Assembly (NCBI GenBank): GCA_964399985.1
Contig: CAYNRY010000001.1
Coordinates: forward strand, 310,001-374,000
Reading direction: 5' to 3'
Origin: Micavibrio_B sp964399985
GTDB taxonomy: Bacteria; Pseudomonadota; Alphaproteobacteria; Micavibrionales; Micavibrionaceae
Length of the DNA: 64,000 nucleotides
A program made the position numbers and the translations under genes. Below the pieces are notes generated by a model. That model made no database searches, was not told the origin of the DNA, and was given only the letters and a program-made list of their open reading frames with translations. Positions within the stretch are counted from its first letter, which is position 1; the number at the start of each line of letters is the position of its first letter. Positions 46,915 to 55,955 of the stretch are shown here, in pieces.

Positions 46915-49217
46915 ACCTTCTCCTCGGTATTTATTGGTTGAGAATTAAGCACGCGCGCAATTTCATCTGAAAGTTTCGCTTGAGTGTACGGCTTGGGCAG
47001 AAACCTGATATTTTGTCCGGCAGGCAATTCAGGAAGATCGCTTGTATAGCCTGATACAATTATGATTCCTATCTCTGGCCGGATTGTCCTTGCGAGCGAG
47101 ACTAATTCTTTTCCACTAATTCCACCCGGCATTACCATATCTGTCAAAAGCAAGTTTATAGGCTCGTCGCTTTCGATAAATTTAAGCGCTTCAGTTCCAT
47201 TTTTTGCGCACAAAACCCTGTAACCAAGTCTAGAAAGCATGTTTTTACTAAGCTCAAGAACATCTTCTTCATCTTCCGCCACAAGGATAGTTTCAGATTT
47301 TGAGCTGCATTGTTGCGTAACCACTGTCTCTATATAAAGAGGTTCTTTTTCTTCTCCCTCGTATCGCGGAAAATAAAGGCTTACTTCCGTACCCGCCTTG
47401 CTGCTGTTAATCATCACATAGCCACCAGATTGCTTAGCAAAACCATAGACCATGCTTAAGCCAAGACCTGTGCCTTTGCCATCCCGTTTGGTCGTAAAGA
47501 AAGGATCAAAAACCTTGAGCAAAATTTCGTCAGGAATTCCATGTCCTGTATCGGTAACACTTAGCTTGACATAAGGGCCAGGCTTGACCGTGAAGGGAGC
47601 GGATGAGGATTGGCCTCCCAGCCACGCATTCTCTGTCGATATCTTAATCGTTCCTCCTTCCTGCATCGCATCCCTTGCATTTATCACTAAGTTGAGCAAC
47701 GCATTTTCCATTTGACCGACATCGATTTTAACACTCCATAGATTCTCAGCCATGTCAAACTGTAGGTCGATCAATTCGCTTGCAGCACGACTCAAGAGAA
47801 TAAGAGTATCCGGTAAAACAGAATTTATATCTGTTATCCGGGGAAGAAGGACTTGTTTCCGGGAAAAACTTAAAAGACGTTGTGTTAATTCCGCACCGCG
47901 CGACACTGCTCTTTCTGCGGTTGAAATAAATTTAGCAGCAGCCGATCCTGAAATCAAATCCACATCTTTTATCAGATCCAGATTTCCGCCAATGATAGTA
48001 AGAATATTGTTAAAATCGTGCGCCACCCCTCCGGTTAGCCTTCCGACTGCTTCCATTTTCTGAGATTGCGCAAATAATTCATGAAGCTCCCCTTGTTCTC
48101 TTTCAGCTTGCTTCCGCCTGGTAATATCCCGCGCTGTACCAATCATGCTTCCATTGTCCAGTAACGTTAGCGACATTTCCACATTGCGAGTAGCGTTATC
48201 CTTCCTAAGAATTACTGTTTCACCTTGCCAATATCCTTTTGCCTGAAGAGCCGGAAGGACGTGGTTTCTAATCTCGTCTTTACCTTTGTCAGTGTAAAGT
48301 TTATCCCAAGATTTTCCTACATACTCGTCTATCTGATCAGGTAATATACCGTGAAGGTCTAAAAGCGATTTATTCGCATATGTCAAAATTCCATTTTCAT
48401 CAACCATCCCAACTCCGTCCTTGATGGCCTCAATAGCGGCAAGACGTTGCACTGAAGTAATGTTGCTATTTTTAAGGGCTTGGATATTTTCAGCGACGTG
48501 TAAGAACAAATTGTTCAAGGCTTTCTGAGCCGAGCCAACTTCTCCTTTTCCTGGACTTTGAATTAAGTAATTTAAAATATTGCTCGTATCTTCGCTTGCA
48601 GATAATACCTGCTTCGTGATCAACGCCATAGGATTAAAAATTTCCCTTGCCGTCAATAAAGCCAGACCGATGACAAGAATGGATACTGAGAACAGTATCC
48701 ATAGATTGGTGTATGGATCTTTTTCAATGATGGCCCGAATTTTCAACCGACCTGCTTCAATTTTCTTGTCCAGTTTTTCGTCCAGATTTCTCAAATCCAA
48801 GCGGGCTTTATTCAAATAAAGAAATCCTTCTTGAATTTCTGATTTACCAGCCTTTAAAGAAAAAATACTGCGCGCCTTCTTTAGATCATCTAGAGCAAAC
48901 TGCAATTCGGGATATTCAATACCGTCTAGTTTATCAAGTCTTTCGATAATACGATCAACCTGTTCTTGCATGTCGATCTTATCTGAATCGGAAACTTCAT
49001 TCGCCAAGGCATTACCGATAAGTTCATCGTTAAGATCTTCCGAGATAGCATGAAGCGCTTCATCCTGCGTTCTCAGGTTATCACGGTTGTGCAACGCTAT
49101 ATGCATGTCACGTTGTTCTAAAATTAGATGAATGCCAGCAAAAAAAATAATTACCAGCAAGAGAATTTTGATAAGAATATATTTGGTTTTTGTCGAAAAA
49201 AGTATGCTGCGATCCAT
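46911..49217 (-). CDS. PAS hybrid sensor histidine kinase
   Basis: The 768-residue protein has two membrane segments (about residues 13-34 and 172-190) around a helical periplasmic sensor, then a PAS domain (ANKSLLDLHGILPDQ). The kinase core has the NtrB-like H-box GGVAHDFNNILTIIGG, N-box NLVINARDAM and GTGLGLSMVYGFA. The C-terminal receiver has LLLTDMVMPGGISG and FLPKPYTQ. It is the sensor for the overlapping OmpR-type regulator. Confidence 0.93.
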   Translation of the reverse strand: MDRSILFSTKTKYILIKILLLVIIFFAGIHLILEQRDMHIALHNRDNLRTQDEALHAISEDLNDELIGNALANEVSDSDKIDMQEQVDRIIERLDKLDGIEYPELQFALDDLKKARSIFSLKAGKSEIQEGFLYLNKARLDLRNLDEKLDKKIEAGRLKIRAIIEKDPYTNLWILFSVSILVIGLALLTAREIFNPMALITKQVLSASEDTSNILNYLIQSPGKGEVGSAQKALNNLFLHVAENIQALKNSNITSVQRLAAIEAIKDGVGMVDENGILTYANKSLLDLHGILPDQIDEYVGKSWDKLYTDKGKDEIRNHVLPALQAKGYWQGETVILRKDNATRNVEMSLTLLDNGSMIGTARDITRRKQAEREQGELHELFAQSQKMEAVGRLTGGVAHDFNNILTIIGGNLDLIKDVDLISGSAAAKFISTAERAVSRGAELTQRLLSFSRKQVLLPRITDINSVLPDTLILLSRAASELIDLQFDMAENLWSVKIDVGQMENALLNLVINARDAMQEGGTIKISTENAWLGGQSSSAPFTVKPGPYVKLSVTDTGHGIPDEILLKVFDPFFTTKRDGKGTGLGLSMVYGFAKQSGGYVMINSSKAGTEVSLYFPRYEGEEKEPLYIETVVTQQCSSKSETILVAEDEEDVLELSKNMLSRLGYRVLCAKNGTEALKFIESDEPINLLLTDMVMPGGISGKELVSLARTIRPEIGIIIVSGYTSDLPELPAGQNIRFLPKPYTQAKLSDEIARVLNSQPINTEEKV

Positions 49218-49452
49218 AAAATCCCCTGCAAAGCTATACTAACAGCCTGATGTTTCATATCAATGACGCAACGTTACGACTCTGTGACAAAGTTATTAAT
49301 GAATTATGAAGAAGCCTAAAAAAACTCATCTGAATATCATGAACCACCTACATATCTTCATTTGTCACCAATCTGTAATGAGATCGGCATACTCGGGCAA
49401 TCTTCGGACGCTAGATTAGATCGTAGAGTAACTTATACAGGAGATTTTTTGA

Positions 49453-50934
49453 ATGAAGCTACCTCATATATTCAGCTCCGCAAGGCTGCAGGCAGAATTG
49501 AATGCATTAAATGATTCACAAGCAGTTATCGAATTTAATATGGATGGTACAATCATCACTGCAAACGAAAACTTTCTCAGCACCGTAGGCTATACCCTGG
49601 ATGAGATAAAAGGGAAGCATCATAGCCTTTTCGTCGAGGCTGCATACAAGATAAGCGCCGACTACAAATTGTTTTGGGAAGAACTCAACAGAGGCGTATT
49701 CCAGTCTGCTGAATATAAACGTATAGGGAAAGGCGGCAAGGAAGTCTGGATACAGGCTTCGTACAACCCGATTCTAGGTACTAATGGAAAACCATTCAAG
49801 GTCGTAAAATACGCCACTGAGATTAGCAAACAGAAGCTAGTAAATGCAGATTATCTGGGCCAGATAAGCGCAATAAAAAAATCCCAGGCCGTTATCGAAT
49901 TCAATATGGACGGCACTATCTTAGATGCCAATGAGAACTTCCTTAATACTGTTGGTTATACTTTAGGGGAAATTAAGGGCAAACATCACAGTATCTTTGT
50001 GGAACCCGTCTTTCGTTCCAGTCAAGAATATAAAAGCTTTTGGGAAGACCTAAACCGTGGCGAATTCCAGGCCGCCGAATATAAACGTATAGGCAAAGGC
50101 GGTAAGGAGGTCTGGATTCAGGCTTCTTATAATCCTATTTTTGATTTGAACAACAAGCCCTTCAAAGTTGTAAAGTACGCAACGGATATCACCAAACAGA
50201 TCCAACTGCTTGATCAGGTTAAAAAGCTTATAGATAACAATATAGGTCAAATTGACCGAGCCGTACAAAGTGCAAATGAGCAGGCCATGGCCGGCGCATC
50301 CGCTGCAACCCAAACATCTCAAAACGTCAATGCTGTTGCTTCCGGTGCCGAAGAATTGAGTGCGTCCGTACGAGAAATTGCTGAAAGCATGGCAAAATCC
50401 AGATCTGCTGCAGAGAGTGCCTTCGAACAAACGGCAGCTGCCGACCAGTCAACTCAAAGGCTTACTGAAACAGCAACGGCTATGGGGGGCGTCGTCGATG
50501 TCATCAGAAATATTGCAGGCCAGATTAACCTGCTCGCCCTAAATGCCACGATTGAGGCAGCCCGTGCCGGCGAAGCCGGAAAAGGTTTTGCGGTCGTTGC
50601 TGCGGAGGTCAAAAATCTATCGAGGCAAGCTACCGAAGCGACAGAACAGATTTCAAAAGAGATTCATGGCATGCAATCAGTATCAAGCGATGTCGTCAAC
50701 GCTCTCTCTGGGATAAAAACTTCAATAGAATCTCTCAAAGGGTATGTGACGAGCACAGCCGGAGCGGTTGAAGAACAAAGTATGGTAGCACGCGAAATGT
50801 CATCTAACATGCAGTCAGCAGCGGATGCAGTTACGACCATAAGCCAGAATATAAATGAGATTGCCAGTGCCATCGAGCTTACAGACGGAGCTTTAAAAGA
50901 AACGAAAGAGGCCGCGTTGGTTCTTGCGCGCTAG
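49453..50934 (+). CDS. Soluble PAS-PAS methyl-accepting chemotaxis protein
   Basis: The 493-residue protein has no membrane segment. Two tandem PAS domains (about residues 20-130 and 142-255) are near copies of each other (both contain EYKRIGKGGKEVWIQASYNP), a recent internal duplication. The MCP signalling hairpin follows, with tip INLLALNATIEAARAGEAGK. The plan is that of Aer/BdlA-like cytoplasmic redox or energy sensors. It heads the che cluster and has a CAGGAG ribosome site. Confidence 0.92.
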   Translation: MKLPHIFSSARLQAELNALNDSQAVIEFNMDGTIITANENFLSTVGYTLDEIKGKHHSLFVEAAYKISADYKLFWEELNRGVFQSAEYKRIGKGGKEVWIQASYNPILGTNGKPFKVVKYATEISKQKLVNADYLGQISAIKKSQAVIEFNMDGTILDANENFLNTVGYTLGEIKGKHHSIFVEPVFRSSQEYKSFWEDLNRGEFQAAEYKRIGKGGKEVWIQASYNPIFDLNNKPFKVVKYATDITKQIQLLDQVKKLIDNNIGQIDRAVQSANEQAMAGASAATQTSQNVNAVASGAEELSASVREIAESMAKSRSAAESAFEQTAAADQSTQRLTETATAMGGVVDVIRNIAGQINLLALNATIEAARAGEAGKGFAVVAAEVKNLSRQATEATEQISKEIHGMQSVSSDVVNALSGIKTSIESLKGYVTSTAGAVEEQSMVAREMSSNMQSAADAVTTISQNINEIASAIELTDGALKETKEAALVLAR

Positions 50935-50947
50935 AGAAGTGAGCTTA

Positions 50948-51331
50948 ATGAGTATAGATCCTGAAACCATGTCCGTTCTTATCGTAGACGATTATAAAAC
51001 TATGCTGAGGGTTATGAGTTCGCTTTTGGCCCAGATTGGCTTTAAAAATATCGACGAAGCGACTGATGGAAGCCTGGCTTTATCCAAGATGAATCAAAAG
51101 AAATATGACCTAATAATCTCAGATTGGAATATGGAGCCTATGAGCGGATTTGACTTCCTTAAAATTGTGCGTGCAGCCGGCAATACAGTCCCCTTTATCC
51201 TTGTTACAGCTGAAAGCAAAGTAGAAAACGTCGTTGCCGCAAAACAGGCAGGAGTCAGCAATTATATTGTTAAGCCATTTAGTGCTGAAACGCTAAAAGC
51301 AAAAATTGTAACTGTTATAGGCACCTTCTGA
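50948..51331 (+). CDS. cheY: CheY-like response regulator
   Basis: From the ATG at 50948 the product is 127 residues. Receiver marks are LIVDDYKTMLRVM, phospho-acceptor in LIISDWNMEPMSG, Thr/Ser in LVTAESK and Lys in YIVKPFS, close to classical CheY. The TTG at 50924 would lie inside the receptor gene and is not needed. The stop overlaps the cheA start by 1 bp. Confidence 0.92.
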   Translation: MSIDPETMSVLIVDDYKTMLRVMSSLLAQIGFKNIDEATDGSLALSKMNQKKYDLIISDWNMEPMSGFDFLKIVRAAGNTVPFILVTAESKVENVVAAKQAGVSNYIVKPFSAETLKAKIVTVIGTF

Positions 51332-53460
51332 TGGAAAAATTTATAGCTGAATTTATAAATGAAACGAATGAAAGCCTGTCTAATCTCGACAATCTTTTAC
51401 TTCAACTTGAAGAAAATCCTGAAAGGCTGGATCTTGTATCTAATATCTTTAGGGTAATGCACACCATCAAAGGAACAAGTAGATTCTTAAACCTTAAACG
51501 GCTCGGCCATTTAGCTCACAAGACAGAAGATCTACTTGGCTTGTTCCAAAAGGGCTTAATACTCCCTGCGCGGGAAGATATCAGCATTATTCTAGAATCT
51601 TTGGACCAGATAAAATCTCTCCTGGCTGGTCTGGAGGAAACGGGCAAAGAGCCAGAGACTGATACCAGTGATCTCATAGACCGCTTGGAAGTCCTGCACC
51701 TTCTGCGAGCTCCCAAAAACCTGGAGGCTGCCGCTCAGAATGCTGCGGATAATACCGCAGCTTCGCCGGCAGCCTCCAATCTTCCTCAAGATAACATCCG
51801 AACAATTCATTCTTTGCGTGTCAATGTCGATGTTCTGGAAGAACTTATGACGCTTGTTAGCGAGTTAGTTCTCACCAGAAACCAACTTGTTCAAGTTGAA
51901 AGAGACGAGCGAGACAGTGGCTTTTCGGCTCCATTGCAACGTTTAAATCGTATCGTATCCGATCTACAGGAAGGCGTCATGAAAACCCGCATGCAACCCA
52001 TTGGGGACGCATGGTCAAAATTGCCTCGCACAGTTAGGGATATCTCGAATGATTTAGGTAAGAAAATCCAGCTAGAAATGATCGGCGAATCGACGGAACT
52101 AGATCGCCAAGTGCTGGAGATGATCAGAGATCCTCTTTTGCACATGGTGCGTAATTCCGCGGATCATGGCATCGAAACACCAAAAGATCGTTTGGCGGCT
52201 GGAAAGCCGGAAACCGGAAAGATTCGACTGAATTCATTTCATGAGGGCGGTCATATCATCATCGAAGTATCAGATGACGGCCGGGGACTGCCGATAGAAA
52301 AAATAAAACGTAAAATAATCGAGCATGGCTATGCGTCTCATGAAGAGATCTCATCTATGAGCGATCAGGCAATCCAGCAATATATTTTTCTTCCGGGTTT
52401 TTCGACTGCGAATGAAATCAGCCCCGTCTCTGGCCGCGGTGTAGGGATGGATGTCGTTAAATCAAATATTGAACGAATTGGCGGCTATGTAGAAATGAGA
52501 TCATCGCCTGGCCAAGGTGTGTCATTCACAATAAAGATACCCCTTACATTAGCAATTATTTCTGCATTGATTATGGGGGTTGGGGGTGAAAAATTCGCCA
52601 TATCACAACTCGATGTTAGGGAATTGCTTACCGTAAACCCAAGCGGGCCAAATAGGATAGAAACTATAAACTCTACGCCGGTATTACGCCTAAGAGAAAA
52701 AATCCTGCCCCTCATCAATCTTCGTAAATTATTCAGGTATGAAGAAAGCGATGCGGAAACCAAGTATATTGCCGTCATAAACTCCGGATCGATTACATTC
52801 GGCTTAATAATAGATCAGGTTTTTGATACGGAAGAAATTGTAGTTAAGCCTGTTTCTCCCCTGTTATCGAATGCTTTTTTTTCCGGGAATACCATTCTAG
52901 GCGATGGTCAAGTAATCATGATTCTTGAGTCGTCGGGAATCTTAAAAGAAGCGGGATTATCTGATGAATCGCCTATTTTTAATGATACGCAAAAAACGAT
53001 CGACATACAAAAATCTGAAATAAATCTCCTCCTTTTTGGTTTAGAAAAAACTATCAAGGCTGTTCCGCTTCAGCAAGTAGCAAGGCTCGAGGAAGTAGAT
53101 AGATCGAAACTCGAATATGCGAGTGGAAAATGCATCATGCAATACGGAGACACGCTAATTCCCATTATCTTTTCCGATGCATCTCAAAATCACAAACATG
53201 GAAAAGCTTCCATCATTGTCTTCAATACACAAAACGGCAAATCGGGATTTTTAGTAGATCATATACTGGATATTACAACTTTCGAAGGTGACTATCAGTT
53301 TAAAAGTAAAGGTTTTGTCAGCGGTTCTGCCATCATTAAGGGCAAAACGGTGGATATTCTGGATCTCACTTATGCAGTGGATTCAAATAAATCATCTATT
53401 CAAGCAATAAGTGAACAATTGTTTTCGGCGAAAGAACAGAGCCATGCAAATTACAGATAG
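51331..53460 (+). CDS. cheA: Chemotaxis histidine kinase CheA with two CheW-like modules
   Basis: The 709-residue protein has an HPt domain with phospho-acceptor His44 (RVMHTIKGTSRF), a short linker without an obvious P2, dimerisation P3, P4 kinase (MVRNSADHGIE, SDDGRGL, GRGVGMDVVKS), P5 CheW-like (from about residue 400) and a second degenerate CheW-like module (about residues 560-690). The extra C-terminal module is unusual compared with E. coli CheA. Confidence 0.92.
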   Translation: MEKFIAEFINETNESLSNLDNLLLQLEENPERLDLVSNIFRVMHTIKGTSRFLNLKRLGHLAHKTEDLLGLFQKGLILPAREDISIILESLDQIKSLLAGLEETGKEPETDTSDLIDRLEVLHLLRAPKNLEAAAQNAADNTAASPAASNLPQDNIRTIHSLRVNVDVLEELMTLVSELVLTRNQLVQVERDERDSGFSAPLQRLNRIVSDLQEGVMKTRMQPIGDAWSKLPRTVRDISNDLGKKIQLEMIGESTELDRQVLEMIRDPLLHMVRNSADHGIETPKDRLAAGKPETGKIRLNSFHEGGHIIIEVSDDGRGLPIEKIKRKIIEHGYASHEEISSMSDQAIQQYIFLPGFSTANEISPVSGRGVGMDVVKSNIERIGGYVEMRSSPGQGVSFTIKIPLTLAIISALIMGVGGEKFAISQLDVRELLTVNPSGPNRIETINSTPVLRLREKILPLINLRKLFRYEESDAETKYIAVINSGSITFGLIIDQVFDTEEIVVKPVSPLLSNAFFSGNTILGDGQVIMILESSGILKEAGLSDESPIFNDTQKTIDIQKSEINLLLFGLEKTIKAVPLQQVARLEEVDRSKLEYASGKCIMQYGDTLIPIIFSDASQNHKHGKASIIVFNTQNGKSGFLVDHILDITTFEGDYQFKSKGFVSGSAIIKGKTVDILDLTYAVDSNKSSIQAISEQLFSAKEQSHANYR

Positions 53461-53920
53461 TTTTGACTCGCAGTTACTAACTTTTAGGATTGGGGAGCAA
53501 TATTTCGGCCTTTCAGCTTTGCACTTAAATGACATACTAGGACCTCAGAAAATAACTCATATCCCTTTATCTTTAAAGTCTGTGGCAGGTGTCATGAATC
53601 TTAGGGGCAGGATTGTAACATCTATTGATATAGCTCATTTCCTCAGCCTTAAGCGTAGCGATTGTGAAGGCATGAATATTGTTGTTGAAGATAATAACGA
53701 TTTGTTCAGCTTTAATGTCGATGCAGTCGGTGAAGTGTTAAACATTTCAAAAGAACATTTTGAACCAGTACCGGGTAATCTTGCTCTTAAATGGGGTGGT
53801 ATAGCGAAAGGAGTTTACAAGTTATCGGACAAACTTTTGATAATCCTAAGTATCTCAGACATTTTGGAAAGACTTAAATCTAAGAGAGGTGTAAACAATG
53901 AAATCCTGCCTGATCGTTGA
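53444..53920 (+). CDS. cheW: Chemotaxis coupling protein CheW
   Basis: From the ATG at 53444 the product is 158 residues and overlaps cheA by 17 bp; GTG 53411 is an alternative. The CheW fold is recognisable from FRIGEQYFGLSALHLNDILG, HIPLSLKSVAGVMNLRGRIV and the late KLLIILSISDIL strand. It links receptor and CheA. It overlaps the next cheY by 23 bp. Confidence 0.88.
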   Translation: MQITDSFDSQLLTFRIGEQYFGLSALHLNDILGPQKITHIPLSLKSVAGVMNLRGRIVTSIDIAHFLSLKRSDCEGMNIVVEDNNDLFSFNVDAVGEVLNISKEHFEPVPGNLALKWGGIAKGVYKLSDKLLIILSISDILERLKSKRGVNNEILPDR

Positions 53921-54281
53921 CGACAGTAGTACCATTCGGAAAATTACAAGATGCGTAATGGAGAATCTGAATTTTCTATGTACGGAAGCTGAAAACGGCG
54001 CGCTTGCCCTTGAAGAGTGCCGGATAGCAATGCCGGATGTTGTTATTCTTGACTGGAATATGCCAGTGATGAACGGTATTGATTTTCTTGTTTCGCTGAG
54101 AAAAATGACAGAGGGTTCGTATCCAAAAGTCCTGTTTTGTACATCTGAGAACGGAATGGATTTTATTCAAAAAGGGATTTCGGCAGGAGCGGATGAATAT
54201 ATTATGAAACCTTTCGATGAAGACATCATAGCATCCAAGCTTTCACAACTGGGTCTTATTTCCGAACATTTAAGCCATTAG
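53898..54281 (+). CDS. cheY: CheY-like response regulator
   Basis: The 127-residue receiver has LIVDDSSTIRKITRCVMENL, phospho-acceptor in VILDWNMPVMNG and Lys in YIMKPFDED. AGAGAGG is a good ribosome site inside the cheW end. This is the second CheY of the cluster; it could act as a phosphate sink or a separate output. Confidence 0.92.
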   Translation: MKSCLIVDDSSTIRKITRCVMENLNFLCTEAENGALALEECRIAMPDVVILDWNMPVMNGIDFLVSLRKMTEGSYPKVLFCTSENGMDFIQKGISAGADEYIMKPFDEDIIASKLSQLGLISEHLSH

Positions 54282-54290
54282 GAAGCATTC

Positions 54291-55097
54291 ATGGAAAAAA
54301 ATGATTTTGATTTTTTTAAGTCATTTTTAATGACAAATATTGGGATGGCCATCAATGAAGAAAAAATTTATCTTCTTGAAAGCCGCTTATCGCCAATTTT
54401 AAAACAATGGATGTTCGGCGACCTTAAAGAACTGGCAAATGCGCTTCGCTATACCTCCGATCAAAAGTTAATGACGCAAGTTCTTGATGCAATGACGACG
54501 AACGAAACACTATTTTTTCGTGATGAACGTCCTTTCCAATATTTTAAAAATGAAATCTTGCCAAAAATAGTCGAAAAAAATAGGTCAAAGAAAACCTTGA
54601 GGATTTGGTCCGCAGCCTGTTCAAGTGGACAAGAAGCTTTCTCGATAGCTATTTGCCTACGTGAATCCTTGCCCGACATATCATCTTGGAAGATCGATAT
54701 TCTGGGCACTGATATTTCCCAATCAATCCTTTCTCAGGCAAAAGAAGGTAATTTCAGCCAGTTTGAAATTCAGCGCGGTTTACCTATCCAATATATAATG
54801 AAATATTTCTCACAAAGCGCCGGGCGTTGGAAGATAAACGACGAAATTCAAAATATGGTGGAATTTAGAAATTTTAACTTGCTCGATAATATAGTCCCAT
54901 TTGGTGTCTTCGACGTCATCTTCTGCCGTAATGTTCTTATATACTTTGACGAGACAACTAAGCTTCAAGTAATAAAATCTATCACAAAAAACTTAGCCGC
55001 TGACGGCTTTCTTTTCTTGGGGGGCACTGAAAGTTGTAATGCCTTGGGTTATGTGATCGATAATAACTGTCCTGGGTTAATAAAGAAATTAGTGTAA
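54291..55097 (+). CDS. cheR: Chemotaxis methyltransferase CheR
   Basis: The 268-residue protein has the N-terminal helical CheR domain and a SAM-binding domain with IWSAACSSGQEAFSIAI, LGTDISQSILSQA and FDVIFCRNVLIYFD. It methylates glutamates of the receptor. No cheB methylesterase lies next to it or elsewhere in the window, so adaptation must use a remote CheB or another mechanism. Confidence 0.92.
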   Translation: MEKNDFDFFKSFLMTNIGMAINEEKIYLLESRLSPILKQWMFGDLKELANALRYTSDQKLMTQVLDAMTTNETLFFRDERPFQYFKNEILPKIVEKNRSKKTLRIWSAACSSGQEAFSIAICLRESLPDISSWKIDILGTDISQSILSQAKEGNFSQFEIQRGLPIQYIMKYFSQSAGRWKINDEIQNMVEFRNFNLLDNIVPFGVFDVIFCRNVLIYFDETTKLQVIKSITKNLAADGFLFLGGTESCNALGYVIDNNCPGLIKKLV

Positions 55098-55282
55098 ATT
55101 AATAAAACAGCATTTAATCCTGTTAGCCCTCAGGAGTGATCAATGAGGGAATCAGGACCATTACACTCTAGAGTAAAGGACTAAATATGAGTGATCACAC
55201 AATATCAGACCGGATTAGAGCTAAAATGGCTTAACTTTGCGGTTTTGGCCCTGTAGCGCTCCGAAGTTAACATAAGCTTAGA

Positions 55283-55329
55283 ATGGTGCTGCCGGAAGAG
55301 GATTGAACTCCCTACCTTTCTCTTACTAA
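55283..55329 (-). repeat. Degenerate tRNA-Thr-like 3' fragment, second attachment remnant
   Basis: Read on the minus strand this resembles the 3' half of a tRNA ending CGGCAGCACCA, with a TTCAATC T-loop and poor T-stem pairing. From memory of the family it is nearest tRNA-Thr(GGT). Only the 3' half is present. It lies 80 bp before the shared motif and 160 bp before an integrase start, as expected of an attachment site. The rest of the gap from 55098 to 55282 shows nothing I can name. Confidence 0.5.
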
Positions 55330-55404
55330 GCCCACATAGCAAGCATCATCGAGAAACACTCTGACAACCCATCGGCAAAAATTGATTGCCGAACATTGAT
55401 TTTT

Positions 55405-55453
55405 GAGGAAAATTTGGGATCAAGGAGTTACGTCAAGTAACCGAGCTTTTTGC
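55405..55453. repeat. Attachment-region motif shared with 42754-42801
   Basis: This second copy has core GTTACGTCAAGTAAC (a 5 bp inverted repeat around 5 bases), followed by CCGAGCTTT and a C-run. It lies between the tRNA-like fragment and the integrase start. Confidence 0.55.
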
Positions 55454-55487
55454 CCCCCCCGTAGCTCCCCAATTGAAAGGAGAGACT

Positions 55488-55736
55488 ATGAGGGAAAATA
55501 ACAAAAAGGCTTTTACGGACCAAATGCTCGAGAAGCTGAACCCACCGAAAAAGGGCCGATTAGAAATTGGGGATAGGCATTGCCCCGGCCTTCTACTTCG
55601 CGTCAGCGAAAATGGCCTTAAGAGCTTCTCGGTAATTTACAGGGTTCCCGGAGAAGGGGGTTTAACCCCGCAAGGGCGTCTGCTCGCAGGACCGCAACAC
55701 AGGATCACTCTTGGGCGCTGGCCTATTCGGAAATAA
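55488..55736 (+). pseudogene. Truncated P4-type tyrosine integrase (N-terminal part)
   Basis: From the ATG at 55488 (AAAGGAGAG upstream) 82 residues match the N-terminal domain of P4-family integrases: DQMLEKLNPPKKGRLEIGD, CPGLLLRVSENGLKSFSV, ITLGRWP. The catalytic domain with the Arg-His-Arg-Tyr residues is missing, so the enzyme cannot work. It marks the left end of an older integrated element. Confidence 0.85.
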
Positions 55737-55945
55737 AAAACGCAATTATCGAACATCCAAAAGATCATTTACTCCCTAAGTTTATCCGGTTTATATTGGA
55801 TGAAAGTTATAACCCGATCGGTACCGAGCGTTACGCATTCCTCAAAAAAGATGCTGCAGAGAAGATGAAAGCAATTTTGCAGGAAATAAAAAGTATGGGT
55901 CGAAAGGCGCCATTTGTGCTTCGCGCTTGGAATATCGAAGTGTAG
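55724..55945 (+). pseudogene. Orphan C-terminal coding fragment
   Basis: A frame different from the integrase frame is open across this stretch and ends at TAG 55943-55945. It would encode a protein-like sequence (LPKFIRFILDESYNPIGTER, then KMKAILQEIKSMGRKAPFVL) with no start. It looks like the tail of a deleted gene joined to the integrase remnant. I do not recognise it. Confidence 0.4.
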
Positions 55946-55955
55946 TTTGTCGACT

